From Arenibacter latericius DSM 15913 (GTDB lineage Bacteria; Bacteroidota; Bacteroidia; Flavobacteriales; Flavobacteriaceae), in contig NZ_KE384286.1 of assembly GCF_000424985.1 (NCBI RefSeq), forward strand, positions 17,473-81,472: DNA of 64,000 nt, given 5' to 3'. The translations under genes were made by a program, and so were the position numbers. This document shows, one piece after another, positions 9,466 to 18,478 of the stretch (position 1 is the first letter of the stretch; every line of letters begins with the position of its first letter). The notes beneath the pieces are model-generated. The model saw only the letters and a program-made list of their open reading frames with translations. It was not told where the DNA came from and did not search any database.

Positions 9466-10200
9466 ATGGAACGAAAAACAAGGATTTTAATTGTAGAGGA
9501 TGACATGATTATCGCAGCTAATATATCATTACAACTCACCAATCTGGGGTATGAGGTTACTGGATTGGTAACTAGGGGAGAGGAGGCTGTTATCCATGCA
9601 ATATCCAATAAACCTGATATTATTTTACTCGATATCAATTTAAAGGGAGATTTGGACGGAATATCTGCTGCTTTAAAAATACAGGAAACCCAAAATATCC
9701 CTATTATTTACCTAACTGCAAATTCTGATGAAGCTACCTTTACTAGAGCCAAATCTACCCACCCTTACGCATTTATTTCAAAACCGTTTAGTAATTTAGA
9801 TTTAAGACGTACCATAGCCTTAGTGGTAGAACAAATAAAAGGAAATTCTGAAGGTGTAGTCGATGGACCACAAAACATACAAGTATTGAACGACCGTATT
9901 TTTGTTCGTCACAATGGGAATATGATAAAATTGTTGTTAGATGATATCTCCTATATAGAAGCGGATAGAAATTATAGTAATCTTGTAACTCCAACAGGTA
10001 GCTTTCTTATCAGCACTACTTTAAAGGTTCTAGAGGCCGAGCTTATAAACCATAAGTTTATAAGGGTACACCGTTCTTATATGGTAAACATATCCAAGTT
10101 AGATGTGGTGGGAGAACATCATTTAGAAATAAAACGAAAGGTTATACCCTTAAGTAAATCGTTTAAACAACATCTACTAAAACGCTTGCATACCATTTAA
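9466..10200 (+). CDS. LytTR-family response regulator
   Basis: 244 residues: a receiver domain (1-120) with acidic pair ED at 11-12, phosphorylation site D56 in DIILLDINLKG and the conserved KPF at the end of the domain; then a LytTR DNA-binding domain (about 150-243) with HRSYMVNISKLD. The start lies two bases after the kinase stop, so it is co-transcribed and almost certainly its partner. Target promoters are not evident; the divergent secreted-protein genes are one possibility. Confidence 0.9.
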   Translation: MERKTRILIVEDDMIIAANISLQLTNLGYEVTGLVTRGEEAVIHAISNKPDIILLDINLKGDLDGISAALKIQETQNIPIIYLTANSDEATFTRAKSTHPYAFISKPFSNLDLRRTIALVVEQIKGNSEGVVDGPQNIQVLNDRIFVRHNGNMIKLLLDDISYIEADRNYSNLVTPTGSFLISTTLKVLEAELINHKFIRVHRSYMVNISKLDVVGEHHLEIKRKVIPLSKSFKQHLLKRLHTI

Positions 10201-10239
10201 TCATTACTTTTATAATCTATAGTAGGTTAAAGCGCAATT

Positions 10240-10917
10240 CTATTTTTTAAAAGTAAGGGTAGATGCTCCTTTGCCAACAATTATAATATCTGCCATGTCT
10301 AGAAAAAGCCCTGTTTCTACAATTCCTGGAATTTGCTTAAGGGTATAATTAAGTAAAGGGAGGTTATTTATGTGTTTAATGTTGAGGTCTATAATATGAT
10401 TTCCTTCATCGGTAATAAAAAGCTGTTCTTCTTTTTTCCGCATTATCGGCTGCAATTGCATGTTATCAAGTAACTGCATTATTTTACGGGTGGCTAGTGG
10501 GATTGTCTCTATAGGGAGTTTAAAGCTTCCTAGTCGATCTACCTGCTTATGGGAATCGGCGATAATAATAACAAGGTCCGAATTATGGGCTAAAATCTTT
10601 TCGTGTAATAAGGCTCCGCCTCCGCCTTTAATTAATTGCAGATACGGGTCAAACTCATCCGTACCGTCTATGGTGAGGTCAATGCTGTCTGCTTTTTCTA
10701 ACGATATTAGAGGGATATTCAGATCTAAAGCAAGTTTACGGGTGTTTTCTGAGCTAGGTACACCTTTGATGTTTAGTCCGTTAGCTACCTGTATGCCGAG
10801 TTCTTTAATCATAAAGTTGGCGGTACTACCAGTCCCTAATCCGACCGTCATCCCTTGTTTTACATACTTAACTGCTTCCAAGGCAGCCAATTTCTTTTCG
10901 TGATCTATAGCTGTCAT
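10240..10917 (-). CDS. rpiA: ribose-5-phosphate isomerase A
   Basis: 225 residues, full length for the family. Substrate and catalytic motifs are present: GLGTGSTANFMIKELG, TIDGTDEFDP and IKGGGGALLHEK. The enzyme interconverts ribose-5-phosphate and ribulose-5-phosphate in the pentose phosphate pathway. It is convergent with the LytTR regulator and lies about 10 kb from gnd-zwf-pgl of the same pathway. Confidence 0.95.
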   Translation of the reverse strand: MTAIDHEKKLAALEAVKYVKQGMTVGLGTGSTANFMIKELGIQVANGLNIKGVPSSENTRKLALDLNIPLISLEKADSIDLTIDGTDEFDPYLQLIKGGGGALLHEKILAHNSDLVIIIADSHKQVDRLGSFKLPIETIPLATRKIMQLLDNMQLQPIMRKKEEQLFITDEGNHIIDLNIKHINNLPLLNYTLKQIPGIVETGLFLDMADIIIVGKGASTLTFKK

Positions 10918-10954
10918 TACTACCTAGATGTTTAAATTAATTGATATAAGTTCT

Positions 10955-11572
10955 CTAATGGGGACATTTATTGCTTCTTATCATATTGGCAATTTCTTTA
11001 GAACCACAGTTCTTAGATTTGTTTAACTCCGCTATTATTTGTGGATGGTCTTCTGTACGCGTCTGAGATAACTTGTAAGCGGCCTGGATCTCCTTAATAC
11101 GGATTTTAAACCCTACTATGCCACTAATCTGACTCATGGTTTCCTGGGATAAATTATCTAGGGAAACGGGATTGGTAGCTACCTTCTCATACTTATTAAC
11201 AAGCTTGTGCAAGGATTCTAGGACGGCTTTCTCATCTATTAATTCAATCGTTCCGTAAACATGAACTGCAATATAATTCCAAGTGGGGACTTCCTCTTCC
11301 TTATACCAAGAGGAGGAAATGTAACTATGTGGCCCGTTAAATATAGCTAATACCTCCTCTTTCCCCTTAAAGTATTTCCATTGAGGATTAGCTTTGGAAA
11401 TATGTCCTACCAACAGATCGTTTCCATCTACATCTATCTCCAATTCTAAGGGGATATGAGTAGCCCAGGGGCGCCCTTCGGTTTGGTTTACTAGAATTCC
11501 AAAACTGTTTTGTTTTAGGAACTCCTTTACCTCTCCAAGATCTGTATTCTTATAATGTGATGGAATGTACAT
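10955..11572 (-). CDS. FMN-binding PaiB-family protein
   Basis: 205 residues with the PaiB/FMN-binding split-barrel layout: MYIPSHYKNTD at the start, EGRPWATHIPLEL, HISKANPQWK, FNGPHSYISSSWY and VPTWNYIAVHVYG. Bacillus PaiB is described as a transcriptional regulator, but most homologues are uncharacterised flavin-binding proteins. It precedes rpiA on the same strand with 37 bases between, so they may share a transcript. Confidence 0.82.
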   Translation of the reverse strand: MYIPSHYKNTDLGEVKEFLKQNSFGILVNQTEGRPWATHIPLELEIDVDGNDLLVGHISKANPQWKYFKGKEEVLAIFNGPHSYISSSWYKEEEVPTWNYIAVHVYGTIELIDEKAVLESLHKLVNKYEKVATNPVSLDNLSQETMSQISGIVGFKIRIKEIQAAYKLSQTRTEDHPQIIAELNKSKNCGSKEIANMIRSNKCPH

Positions 11573-11612
11573 AATAACTGGTTTTGGTAGGGAATATGTT
11601 ATTGCGCCAACT

Positions 11613-12458
11613 TTATTCGGCTATCGTAACCAATACAGGTAAATGGTCGGAAATATGTTTGTTGTTCGCCATTCTATCGTCTATATGAGTATAGGACAGC
11701 ACTTCTAAATCCTGCGCAAAAATGTAATCTATTCGGTCCATTAAGATGTGCTCTTGGTTAAAACCGTTGAAGGTGCCTAAAGGACCATAAAATGGTTTCT
11801 TAGAGATGTCCATACCATCCTGTAAATACTGCTGTAGAAAACGTATGGCTTCCGTTTCTGGGGTTAAATTAAGGTCTCCCATAAGGACAACTGGTACTTT
11901 ATTGGTGTTAATCTCATTTATTTTTTTGTAGATCAGTTGAGCAGATTTTGTCCTTGCCTGCACTCCCCGATGGTCAAAGTGGGTGTTAAAGACCCAAAAT
12001 TGCTTTTTGGTCTTCCGATTCTCGAAAAGAGCATAAGTACATATACGCTCTAGAGCAGCGTCCCATCCCACTGAAACTTTTTCTGGAGTTTCGGAAAGCC
12101 AAAAGGTATTGGTTTTTAAAACCTTGAATTTATCTGAATTATATAAGATAGCAGTGTATTCTCCCTTTTGCTTACCATCGTCTCTACCAACACCAACGTA
12201 AGAAAAACTAGGAAGGGCTTCATTTAAATAAGTCACTTGGCGATGTAAGCCTTCTTGGATCCCTATAATGTCTGCATTATAGTGTTGTAGCAAATGCACC
12301 ATGGTCTCTTTACGATCATTCCAATTATTAATTGTGTCACCGGTATTGTCGTACTTAATATTATAACTGATTAAGTTGGTAGTTTGCGAGGCTAGTTCGA
12401 TTGGAAGTGCCATTAGTACAAAAACTAAAAGTACAGTTGAAAATGTATTTTTCATCAC
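11613..12458 (-). CDS. secreted endonuclease/exonuclease/phosphatase family protein
   Basis: 281 residues. N-terminal signal peptide ending near ELASQ. Fold motifs are all present: SYNIKYD, DIIGIQEGL, FNTHFDHRG, LMGDLNLTPET and ISDHLPVLV with the catalytic His. The superfamily covers nucleases, phosphodiesterases and lipid phosphatases; the secreted form points to an extracytoplasmic substrate. The second Met is an equally good start. Confidence 0.85.
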   Translation of the reverse strand: MMKNTFSTVLLVFVLMALPIELASQTTNLISYNIKYDNTGDTINNWNDRKETMVHLLQHYNADIIGIQEGLHRQVTYLNEALPSFSYVGVGRDDGKQKGEYTAILYNSDKFKVLKTNTFWLSETPEKVSVGWDAALERICTYALFENRKTKKQFWVFNTHFDHRGVQARTKSAQLIYKKINEINTNKVPVVLMGDLNLTPETEAIRFLQQYLQDGMDISKKPFYGPLGTFNGFNQEHILMDRIDYIFAQDLEVLSYTHIDDRMANNKHISDHLPVLVTIAE

Positions 12459-12550
12459 TTAGATATTTAAGTATAAATTAAAACGATTTAAATGCTCAAT
12501 AAAGGTCTTGATTTTTTCAATGACCAACTAAAAATTACACATTATTCATT

Positions 12551-12585
12551 AAAAAAGCCGGAATAATTTCTTACCCGGCTTTTTT
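12551..12585 (-). terminator. terminator downstream of rhlE
   Basis: AAAAAAGCCGG (12551-12561) and CCGGCTTTTTT (12575-12585) form a perfect 11-base stem with T tracts in both readings. It directly follows the stop of the minus-strand helicase gene. Confidence 0.85.
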
Positions 12586-12607
12586 ACTTTATGTATAATA
12601 GGAAATA

Positions 12608-13891
12608 TTAATCCCTTTTTGGTCTGTTACTATTATTGCTACTTCTGCTTCTATTGCCATTTCTTCCTCCTCGTGGATTGGAATGCCCAGTCCTTTGTCG
12701 CTGTCTATTGTTATGATGCTTTTTAGCTGGCTGTAAAGGCACATCTTCAATACCATCATCTACAAAGGGATGGTCGGTAATAACCGGTACTTGTTGGTTA
12801 ATCAATTTCTGAATATCCTTTAAGTAAGGCCTTTCTTCTGTATCACAAAAAGAAAGGGCAATCCCACTAGCACTTGCTCTTCCGGTCCTACCAATACGGT
12901 GAACGTAAGTCTCAGGAACATTAGGAAGGTCGTAGTTAATTACTAGTGAGAGTTCCTCTACGTCTATACCTCTTGCTGCAATATCTGTAGCGACAAGTAC
13001 TTTTAGATCTCCATTCTTAAAATCACCCAAGGCTTTCTGTCGTGCATTTTGGGATTTGTTTCCATGAATTGCATCTGCCTTAATATCGGCTTTTGCCAAT
13101 TGCTTTACAATTTTATTGGCCCCGTGCTTGGTTCTCGAAAAAACCAATGCAGAATCATTGGGATCTTTTTCCAACAAATGAACTAACAAACTTGGTTTGT
13201 TTTTTTTAGAAACAAAGTATAAGGCTTGTTCTACCTTTTCTGCTGTAGCTTGCTGAGGTTTAATAGTAACTTGTTCAAAATCGCCCAATAATTTACGGGA
13301 CAATTCTACGATCGCTTTCGGCATTGTGGCCGAAAAGAAAAGCGACTGGCGATTATCGGGTAGCTTGGCAATTATCTTTTTTATATCGTGTATAAAGCCC
13401 ATATCCAGCATCTGGTCGGCTTCATCCAATACTGCGTATTGTATATCTCGTAGGGAAATAAAACCCTGGTTCATTAGGTCTAATAGTCTTCCTGGAGTAG
13501 CGATAAGTACATCTACACCTTTCTTTAAGGCATCTGTTTGTCGACCTTGCTTAATACCACCAAAAATAACGGTGCTTCTAATATCGGTAAATCTAGCGTA
13601 AGAGGTGAAATTCTCACCAATTTGTATTGCTAATTCCCGGGTTGGGGTAACTACTAATGTTCTAATTTTGCGCTGATGCGAATTTGTATCGCGATTTGTA
13701 ACCAATTGTTGAATAATTGGTATGGAAAAGGCGGCAGTTTTACCAGTGCCTGTTTGTGCACAGCCTAGTAGATCTTTGCCTTTTAATAAAATTGGAATTG
13801 ATTGTTCTTGTATTGGGGTGGGGTTTGTATAGCCTTCCGCCGCTAGGGCTTTAAGTATAGGTTCTATAATACCTAAATCTTTAAATGTCAT
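12608..13891 (-). CDS. rhlE: DEAD-box RNA helicase, RhlE-like
   Basis: 427 residues. Motifs run in order: Q motif NPTPIQEQ, Walker A AQTGTGKT, PTRELA, DEAD in LDEADQMLDMGF, SAT, ARGID and HRIGRTGR. A short basic tail rich in RG/RS/N (about 395-427) is typical of the RhlE group and likely helps bind RNA. Acts in RNA or ribosome remodelling. A weak -7-like box TACCTTTA lies at 13913-13920 on the minus strand. Confidence 0.9.
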   Translation of the reverse strand: MTFKDLGIIEPILKALAAEGYTNPTPIQEQSIPILLKGKDLLGCAQTGTGKTAAFSIPIIQQLVTNRDTNSHQRKIRTLVVTPTRELAIQIGENFTSYARFTDIRSTVIFGGIKQGRQTDALKKGVDVLIATPGRLLDLMNQGFISLRDIQYAVLDEADQMLDMGFIHDIKKIIAKLPDNRQSLFFSATMPKAIVELSRKLLGDFEQVTIKPQQATAEKVEQALYFVSKKNKPSLLVHLLEKDPNDSALVFSRTKHGANKIVKQLAKADIKADAIHGNKSQNARQKALGDFKNGDLKVLVATDIAARGIDVEELSLVINYDLPNVPETYVHRIGRTGRASASGIALSFCDTEERPYLKDIQKLINQQVPVITDHPFVDDGIEDVPLQPAKKHHNNRQRQRTGHSNPRGGRNGNRSRSSNNSNRPKRD

Positions 13892-14384
13892 ATAATATGT
13901 AAAATAAGTGGTAAAGGTACGGGATTAGTTTGGATTAAGGGTTTATTATTTAAATAGTGGTCTTAGCAAAACGTTACCCATCCATTGCTGCAGATGTAAT
14001 TCGACCTAAATAATTAGCCTCCTCTCCTTATAAAATTTGGTCATAAATTATAAGATACGTTAGTTTTTACTCACTATTTGTGGTGACCCTACATTTATAC
14101 TTGAATTATTTTGGTATTGGCGATTTCTATAGTATTTGTGATGCTTTGTATGTGAGGCTGACTTACTTTTTTTAGGTTTAAAAGACGGAGATATAGCTTT
14201 AACTCTTACAGTGTGAGTTGCGTTAATATCCTATTCCTACACTTATTTCCTAAATATTCTTTATTTCGTTTGAAACCCTACTCAGTGTGGTTATAAAGAA
14301 TCTAGTAGAGTAGAGGAAGTTTTGATATTGAAAGGTATGCTAAGTTTTATATGGATTTCCTATCTCAATTTCTGTTGTACTTTA

Positions 14385-14692
14385 ACCAAAAGGGGTGGAC
14401 TATCTCCCTTTGGGTAAATGACGACAGTAGTAGGTTGTTTAGATGTTCCACACCCTTTAAAAACTAAATTTTATCCTCCCTGTAATACACTACATAAAAT
14501 TGATTCTATTCTTTAATTCGTGCTAGCAAGGTTTTTATAAAAAATATTCGATTGCGTTATTTTTTTTGGGGATAAAGCGCTAAAATTAAATTTTAACACG
14601 TAATTTTACACTTCATAAGTAAGAAAAAATAAGTTTGAATTGAATTTGTTTTTTGACTTTTAAAGAGGACGTAGGGGTGCGTCCTCTTTTTT
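14385..14692 (+). ncRNA. candidate small RNA ending at an orphan terminator
   Basis: AAAGGGGTGGAC (14389-14400) can pair with GTTCCACACCCTTT (14445-14458) with two bulges, and a strong terminator stands alone at 14662-14692 with no coding frame leading to it. A TAAGTTTG box at 14630-14637 matches the Bacteroidota -7 consensus but is too near the terminator to yield more than a very short RNA. Boundaries are guesses and no known RNA family is recognised. Confidence 0.25.
14662..14692 (+). terminator. orphan rho-independent terminator
   Basis: AAAGAGGACG (14662-14671) and CGTCCTCTTT (14680-14689) form a perfect 10-base stem with an 8-base loop, followed by T residues. No gene on the plus strand leads into it; the nearest upstream gene is on the other strand. 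Confidence 0.8.
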
Positions 14693-14901
14693 ATTTTACA
14701 CACATGCCTTTAATTACTGCAAATCTTTAGTTTTCCTGTTTCTATTATCCTTTGATAATATTATGACTGATTTTCAGTATGATTATTTGGCCTTCTACAG
14801 TTCATCCTTCATAACTTACAATTGAGTGTAACTTAATTTTATCTCTTGTGGATTTGGATAATCTTTGTGCTAGAATCTATAAATAGAAGATAATCAGAAC
14901 A

Positions 14902-15060
14902 ATGAGATTTCAAAATCAGCCTAATATCTCCAGAAATAACATTATGTCAATTATAGGGTCATCTAATTTCACTCCCTCCTTGGAACTTTTCACTAACTTT
15001 AATCGTGAACCTTCTTCTTGTTTCAGGAAAACAATGAAATCAAACGAAACCAGTTTTTGA
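14902..15060 (+). CDS. doubtful 52-aa open frame before the 2TM kinase
   Basis: ATG at 14902 to TGA at 15060, ending 18 bases before the kinase ATG. The peptide is polar (rich in N, S, F), with no signal or membrane segment and no family I recognise. Position could suit a leader peptide, but the composition could equally be chance in an untranslated leader. Confidence 0.2.
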   Translation: MRFQNQPNISRNNIMSIIGSSNFTPSLELFTNFNREPSSCFRKTMKSNETSF

Positions 15061-15078
15061 ACAAATCAATAAGTGAAT

Positions 15079-16416
15079 ATGAATCGTTTTTTAAAGCATT
15101 TAGGCAACGCCATATTTATTGGGACCTTAATTTATTTTGTTTTCCTAGCCATCTTCTTTTTTATGGGCAGGTTTGATGAGGGATTTAGTTATGATCGTGC
15201 TTTACAAGAGTATTATAGAAATATGATATACTCCCTTATCCTCTATATGGTAAATGCTTATTGGATGCAATATCTTATTGTTAAGCATAAAAAACATATC
15301 CTAGCTAAAAGACCAATGTTGGTTGGGATAACAGGAAATATTATACTATCTCTTATAGGGATATTTATCTCCAGATTTATTCTTAAGGTAGGATTAGACA
15401 ACATGGCATTGTCCGATTTTCTACGAGGGGAAAGACTAGAGTATTATAAGGTTTCTATGCTCATAGCGATTATAATATCTATTATTTTTTATGTGGCTTG
15501 GCACTTTAAGTACAAACAAGAAAATAAAGTAAAAGAGCAAAAGATCATTGCCGGAACAGCATCTGCCAAATTTGATGCACTAAAGAATCAATTGGATCCG
15601 CATTTCTTGTTTAATAGTTTAAATGTGCTTACCAGTTTAATAGAGGAGGATCCAGTACAAGCTCAAAAATTTACCACTTCACTTTCTAAGGTTTATCGGT
15701 ATGTTTTAGAACAGAAAAATAAAGATCTTGTAACTGTAGATGAGGAGCTGAGTTTTGCTAAGACCTATATTAAGTTGCTGAGAATGAGGTTCGAGAATAG
15801 TATTGTCTTGGATATCCCAGCAGAAAGCAGTAATCCTGAGGCTAAAATAGTGCCCTTATCCTTGCAACTATTACTAGAAAATGCGGTAAAACACAATGTG
15901 GTTACCGCTTCCCGGCCATTAAAGATTAGGGTGTATGAAGAAGGGGGAATGCTATGTGTAAGTAATAATTATCAGGAAAAGCGGATGGTTAAAAAAAGTA
16001 GTGGGGTAGGACTTAAGAATATCCAACAGCGGTATCAAATACTGTCTAAAAGAGAAGTTGAAATTGTAAAATCGGATTCAGAATTTACCGTGAGACTGCC
16101 ATTACTGACTGAAATATTAAACAATTTTGAGACGCAAGAGCTCATTATAGAGGATAAGCGATATAAAAAAGCTAAGGAACGGGTAGAGGCCCTAAAAAGT
16201 TTTTACGGCAATTTAGGAGCCTATATAGTGGTAATACCAATTCTGGCGGTATTAAATTATAATACTACATCTTTTCCTTGGGCAATCTTTCCTGCCTTGG
16301 GTTGGGGATTTGGTGTGGTTATGCACGGGTTAGATGCTTATGGTCGCGCCCCTATTTTAGGTAAGGGATGGGAAGAACGTACCATGCGTAAATTAATGGA
16401 GGATGACGACTTTTAA
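15079..16416 (+). CDS. LytS-type histidine kinase with C-terminal 2TM domain
   Basis: 445 residues from ATG 15079 (a GTG two codons upstream is possible). Four membrane helices in the first 145 residues, then His_kinase domain with PHFLFNSLN (phosphoacceptor His about 175), an ATPase region with LLLENAVKHN, and a C-terminal 2TM domain (about 365-445) with the signature KERVEALKSFYGNL and WEERTMRKLMED. First gene of an operon with three stand-alone 2TM proteins and a LytTR regulator. The fused 2TM domain suggests physical interaction among these products, which is inference. Confidence 0.88.
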   Translation: MNRFLKHLGNAIFIGTLIYFVFLAIFFFMGRFDEGFSYDRALQEYYRNMIYSLILYMVNAYWMQYLIVKHKKHILAKRPMLVGITGNIILSLIGIFISRFILKVGLDNMALSDFLRGERLEYYKVSMLIAIIISIIFYVAWHFKYKQENKVKEQKIIAGTASAKFDALKNQLDPHFLFNSLNVLTSLIEEDPVQAQKFTTSLSKVYRYVLEQKNKDLVTVDEELSFAKTYIKLLRMRFENSIVLDIPAESSNPEAKIVPLSLQLLLENAVKHNVVTASRPLKIRVYEEGGMLCVSNNYQEKRMVKKSSGVGLKNIQQRYQILSKREVEIVKSDSEFTVRLPLLTEILNNFETQELIIEDKRYKKAKERVEALKSFYGNLGAYIVVIPILAVLNYNTTSFPWAIFPALGWGFGVVMHGLDAYGRAPILGKGWEERTMRKLMEDDDF

Positions 16417-16592
16417 AAGTATGTTCTAAGGTTAAACTAAGCAGATGTTGGAGGTGGGGTAATTATAAATTTATGTTCCTTCTAAATTAAATTTTGTGCT
16501 TACAGTTCAACATAACTTTTCTACAGTTGAGTCTAATAGATTTAGACATTTACGCTCTTCTAACGAAATTTGAGACATCAAAAATAATACTC

Positions 16593-16895
16593 ATGGAAAA
16601 TTCAGGAAAAGAGAGTAAGTACTTTAGGGCTAAGGCAAGAGTTGCCGAAATTAAGAAATTTTATAATAGTTTGTTTTCTTCCCTCTTTACTATTGCTCTA
16701 GTAGCTGGTATAAACTACTACGTTAATGAATGGCGTTACCCGTGGTTTTTATGGGTTGTCCTTGGCTTAGGTATTAGCTTGGTTTTTAAGGGCTTTAAGG
16801 TTTTTGGGTATAATTCATTGTTTGGTAAAAATTGGGAACAACGAAAGATTAAAGAGTTTTTAGAGCAAGAGGAGCAAAATGAACGGTGGAAATAA
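16593..16895 (+). CDS. 2TM domain-containing membrane protein
   Basis: 100 residues. The 2TM signature is complete: KARVAEIKKFYNSLFSSL, two membrane helices, then a short loop with GYNSLFGKNWEQRKIKEFLEQEE. The frame is open to 16494, but the ATG at 16593 fits the usual family start, and the earlier stretch looks like leader. Second gene of the 2TM operon. Biochemical role unknown. Confidence 0.82.
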   Translation: MENSGKESKYFRAKARVAEIKKFYNSLFSSLFTIALVAGINYYVNEWRYPWFLWVVLGLGISLVFKGFKVFGYNSLFGKNWEQRKIKEFLEQEEQNERWK

Positions 16896-16921
16896 ATCTT
16901 GTATATGTAAAGGATTAAGAA

Positions 16922-17251
16922 ATGGAGAATTATGACGTTAATAAGAAGAAAAGAGCTAAAAGGAGAATAGAGGAGTTAAAAGGTTTTTATGTTCATCTGG
17001 TCATATTTGTTGTGATTAACCTATCTATTTCCATTAATAAGATACTAAGGAATATACAAGACGGAGAAACCTTCTGGGATGCTTTTTGGGACTTCGGGAC
17101 TTTTGCGGTTTGGATATTTTGGGGAGTAGGGCTAATTTTTCATGCCTCTAAAACCTTTAATTATAATCCTTTTTTTTCCAAAGAATGGGAAGAGAAACAA
17201 ATAAAGAAATTTATGGAGGAGGATAGAAAAGAATCAGAAAAATATAGGTGA
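16922..17251 (+). CDS. 2TM domain-containing membrane protein
   Basis: 109 residues: KKRAKRRIEELKGFYVHLVIF, two helices, and FFSKEWEEKQIKKFMEED at the end, the same layout as its neighbours. The stop codon overlaps the next ATG by one base, showing translational coupling. A paralogue of 16593 and 17251. Confidence 0.85.
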   Translation: MENYDVNKKKRAKRRIEELKGFYVHLVIFVVINLSISINKILRNIQDGETFWDAFWDFGTFAVWIFWGVGLIFHASKTFNYNPFFSKEWEEKQIKKFMEEDRKESEKYR

Positions 17252-17577
17252 TGCAAGAGAATAGAAAGAATGGTCTAAAATTGGAAAGGGCCAGAAAACA
17301 TGTGGCTGCGGTTAAGGGATTTTATAATCACCTTTTTGTATACTTGTTTGTTAATTTAGGCATATTCTTTTTGTATGCCGGCTATAGGTTTATAAATACG
17401 GGATACTATGAAACCTTGGAAGTAGGGTTTAGGAATTGGATAGATTGGAATATTTTATTCACACCTTTATTTTGGGGGATAGGGCTATTCTTTCATGGTC
17501 TTAGCGTTTTTGGAAGGAAACCAAGATTTTTAAAGAAATGGGAAGTACGGCAAATTAAAAAGTACATGGAAGAGTAG
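17251..17577 (+). CDS. 2TM domain-containing membrane protein
   Basis: 108 residues from the ATG at 17251, which overlaps the previous TGA by one base (an in-frame GTG at 17248 is also possible). Pattern ERARKHVAAVKGFYNHLFVY, two membrane helices, and KKWEVRQIKKYMEE at the C-terminus. Third stand-alone 2TM protein in the operon. Followed after 49 bases by the LytTR regulator. Confidence 0.85.
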   Translation: MQENRKNGLKLERARKHVAAVKGFYNHLFVYLFVNLGIFFLYAGYRFINTGYYETLEVGFRNWIDWNILFTPLFWGIGLFFHGLSVFGRKPRFLKKWEVRQIKKYMEE

Positions 17578-17626
17578 CGAGGCAAGTCCTATTCTAAAAA
17601 CAATAAACAATCTATTTCACCAACTA

Positions 17627-18382
17627 ATGAATGTAATTATAATAGAGGACGAAAAACCAGCTGCTAGACGGTTGGGACGCTTATTAAACCAATTAGAAGT
17701 TTCTGTAGCTACCATGCTCCATTCTGTAGAAGAGGCTATAATATGGTTTCAAAACAACGAACATCCCGATCTTATCTTTTTGGATATTCAACTTTCAGAT
17801 GGACTCTCTTTTGAAATCTTTGAGGTGGTTAAAATAGAAAGCTCTGTGATTTTTACTACTGCTTTTGACGAGTATGCCTTGCAGGCATTTAAGTTAAATA
17901 GTATTGATTATTTATTGAAACCTATAGATGAAGAAGAGTTAGAAATAGCAGTTAAAAAATACCAATCTTTTGGTCCTAAAAAGCAAGAGGTTTCTATGGA
18001 TTTTGAGGATGTAAAAAAGTTACTATTAAACCCCTTGGAACGAGAGTATAAAAAACGATTTACAGTGAGGGTGGGGCAGCATCTAAAAATTATAAATGCG
18101 GATCTAATAGAATGTTTTTACAGTGAAAATAAAGGTACTTATGCAGCTACTAATGATGGTAGAAATTACCTGTTAGATGTCTCATTAGAAAATTTAGAAA
18201 AGGATCTCGATCCTGAAACATTCTATAGAGTAAGTAGAAAATTCTATGTCAACATAAATCATATAAAAGATATTATATCTTATACAAATTCTAGGTTGCA
18301 GATTAAGCTAAATAGGTATAATGATCAAGAAATAATAGTAAGTAGAGAGCGGGTGAAAGATTTTAAGCTTTGGTTGGAGTAA
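17627..18382 (+). CDS. LytTR-family response regulator of the 2TM operon
   Basis: 251 residues: receiver with ED at 7-8, phosphosite D53 in LIFLDIQLSDG and the LLKPI motif; linker about 120-145; LytTR DNA-binding domain about 147-250 with YRVSRKFYVNINHIKDI. Expected partner of the kinase at 15079. Output genes unknown; autoregulation is common in LytTR systems. Confidence 0.9.
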   Translation: MNVIIIEDEKPAARRLGRLLNQLEVSVATMLHSVEEAIIWFQNNEHPDLIFLDIQLSDGLSFEIFEVVKIESSVIFTTAFDEYALQAFKLNSIDYLLKPIDEEELEIAVKKYQSFGPKKQEVSMDFEDVKKLLLNPLEREYKKRFTVRVGQHLKIINADLIECFYSENKGTYAATNDGRNYLLDVSLENLEKDLDPETFYRVSRKFYVNINHIKDIISYTNSRLQIKLNRYNDQEIIVSRERVKDFKLWLE

Positions 18383-18478
18383 TGTATGTTAGTATGCTGA
18401 ATAGCAATTAATTGATTTAAGTAAAAAGTCGTTATAGATTTATCTTATAGTGCAGGTTTTTAGCCAATTATGCGAATT

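Larger units (their letters stand above)
13892..15072. other. 1.2-kb gene-poor region
   Basis: No convincing protein gene across 13892-14900. The region holds an orphan plus-strand terminator at 14662-14692, a possible stem at 14388-14459, and a doubtful 52-codon frame at 14902-15060. Composition is AT-rich with no similarity to the dispersed repeat. It could contain a small RNA or decayed genes. Confidence 0.5.

Noticed and set aside
10460..10903. 147-codon plus-strand frame
   Set aside because: Antisense shadow of rpiA.
14335..14415. 26-codon frame beginning ATGCTAAGTTTT
   Set aside because: Too short and without features; overlaps the possible stem.
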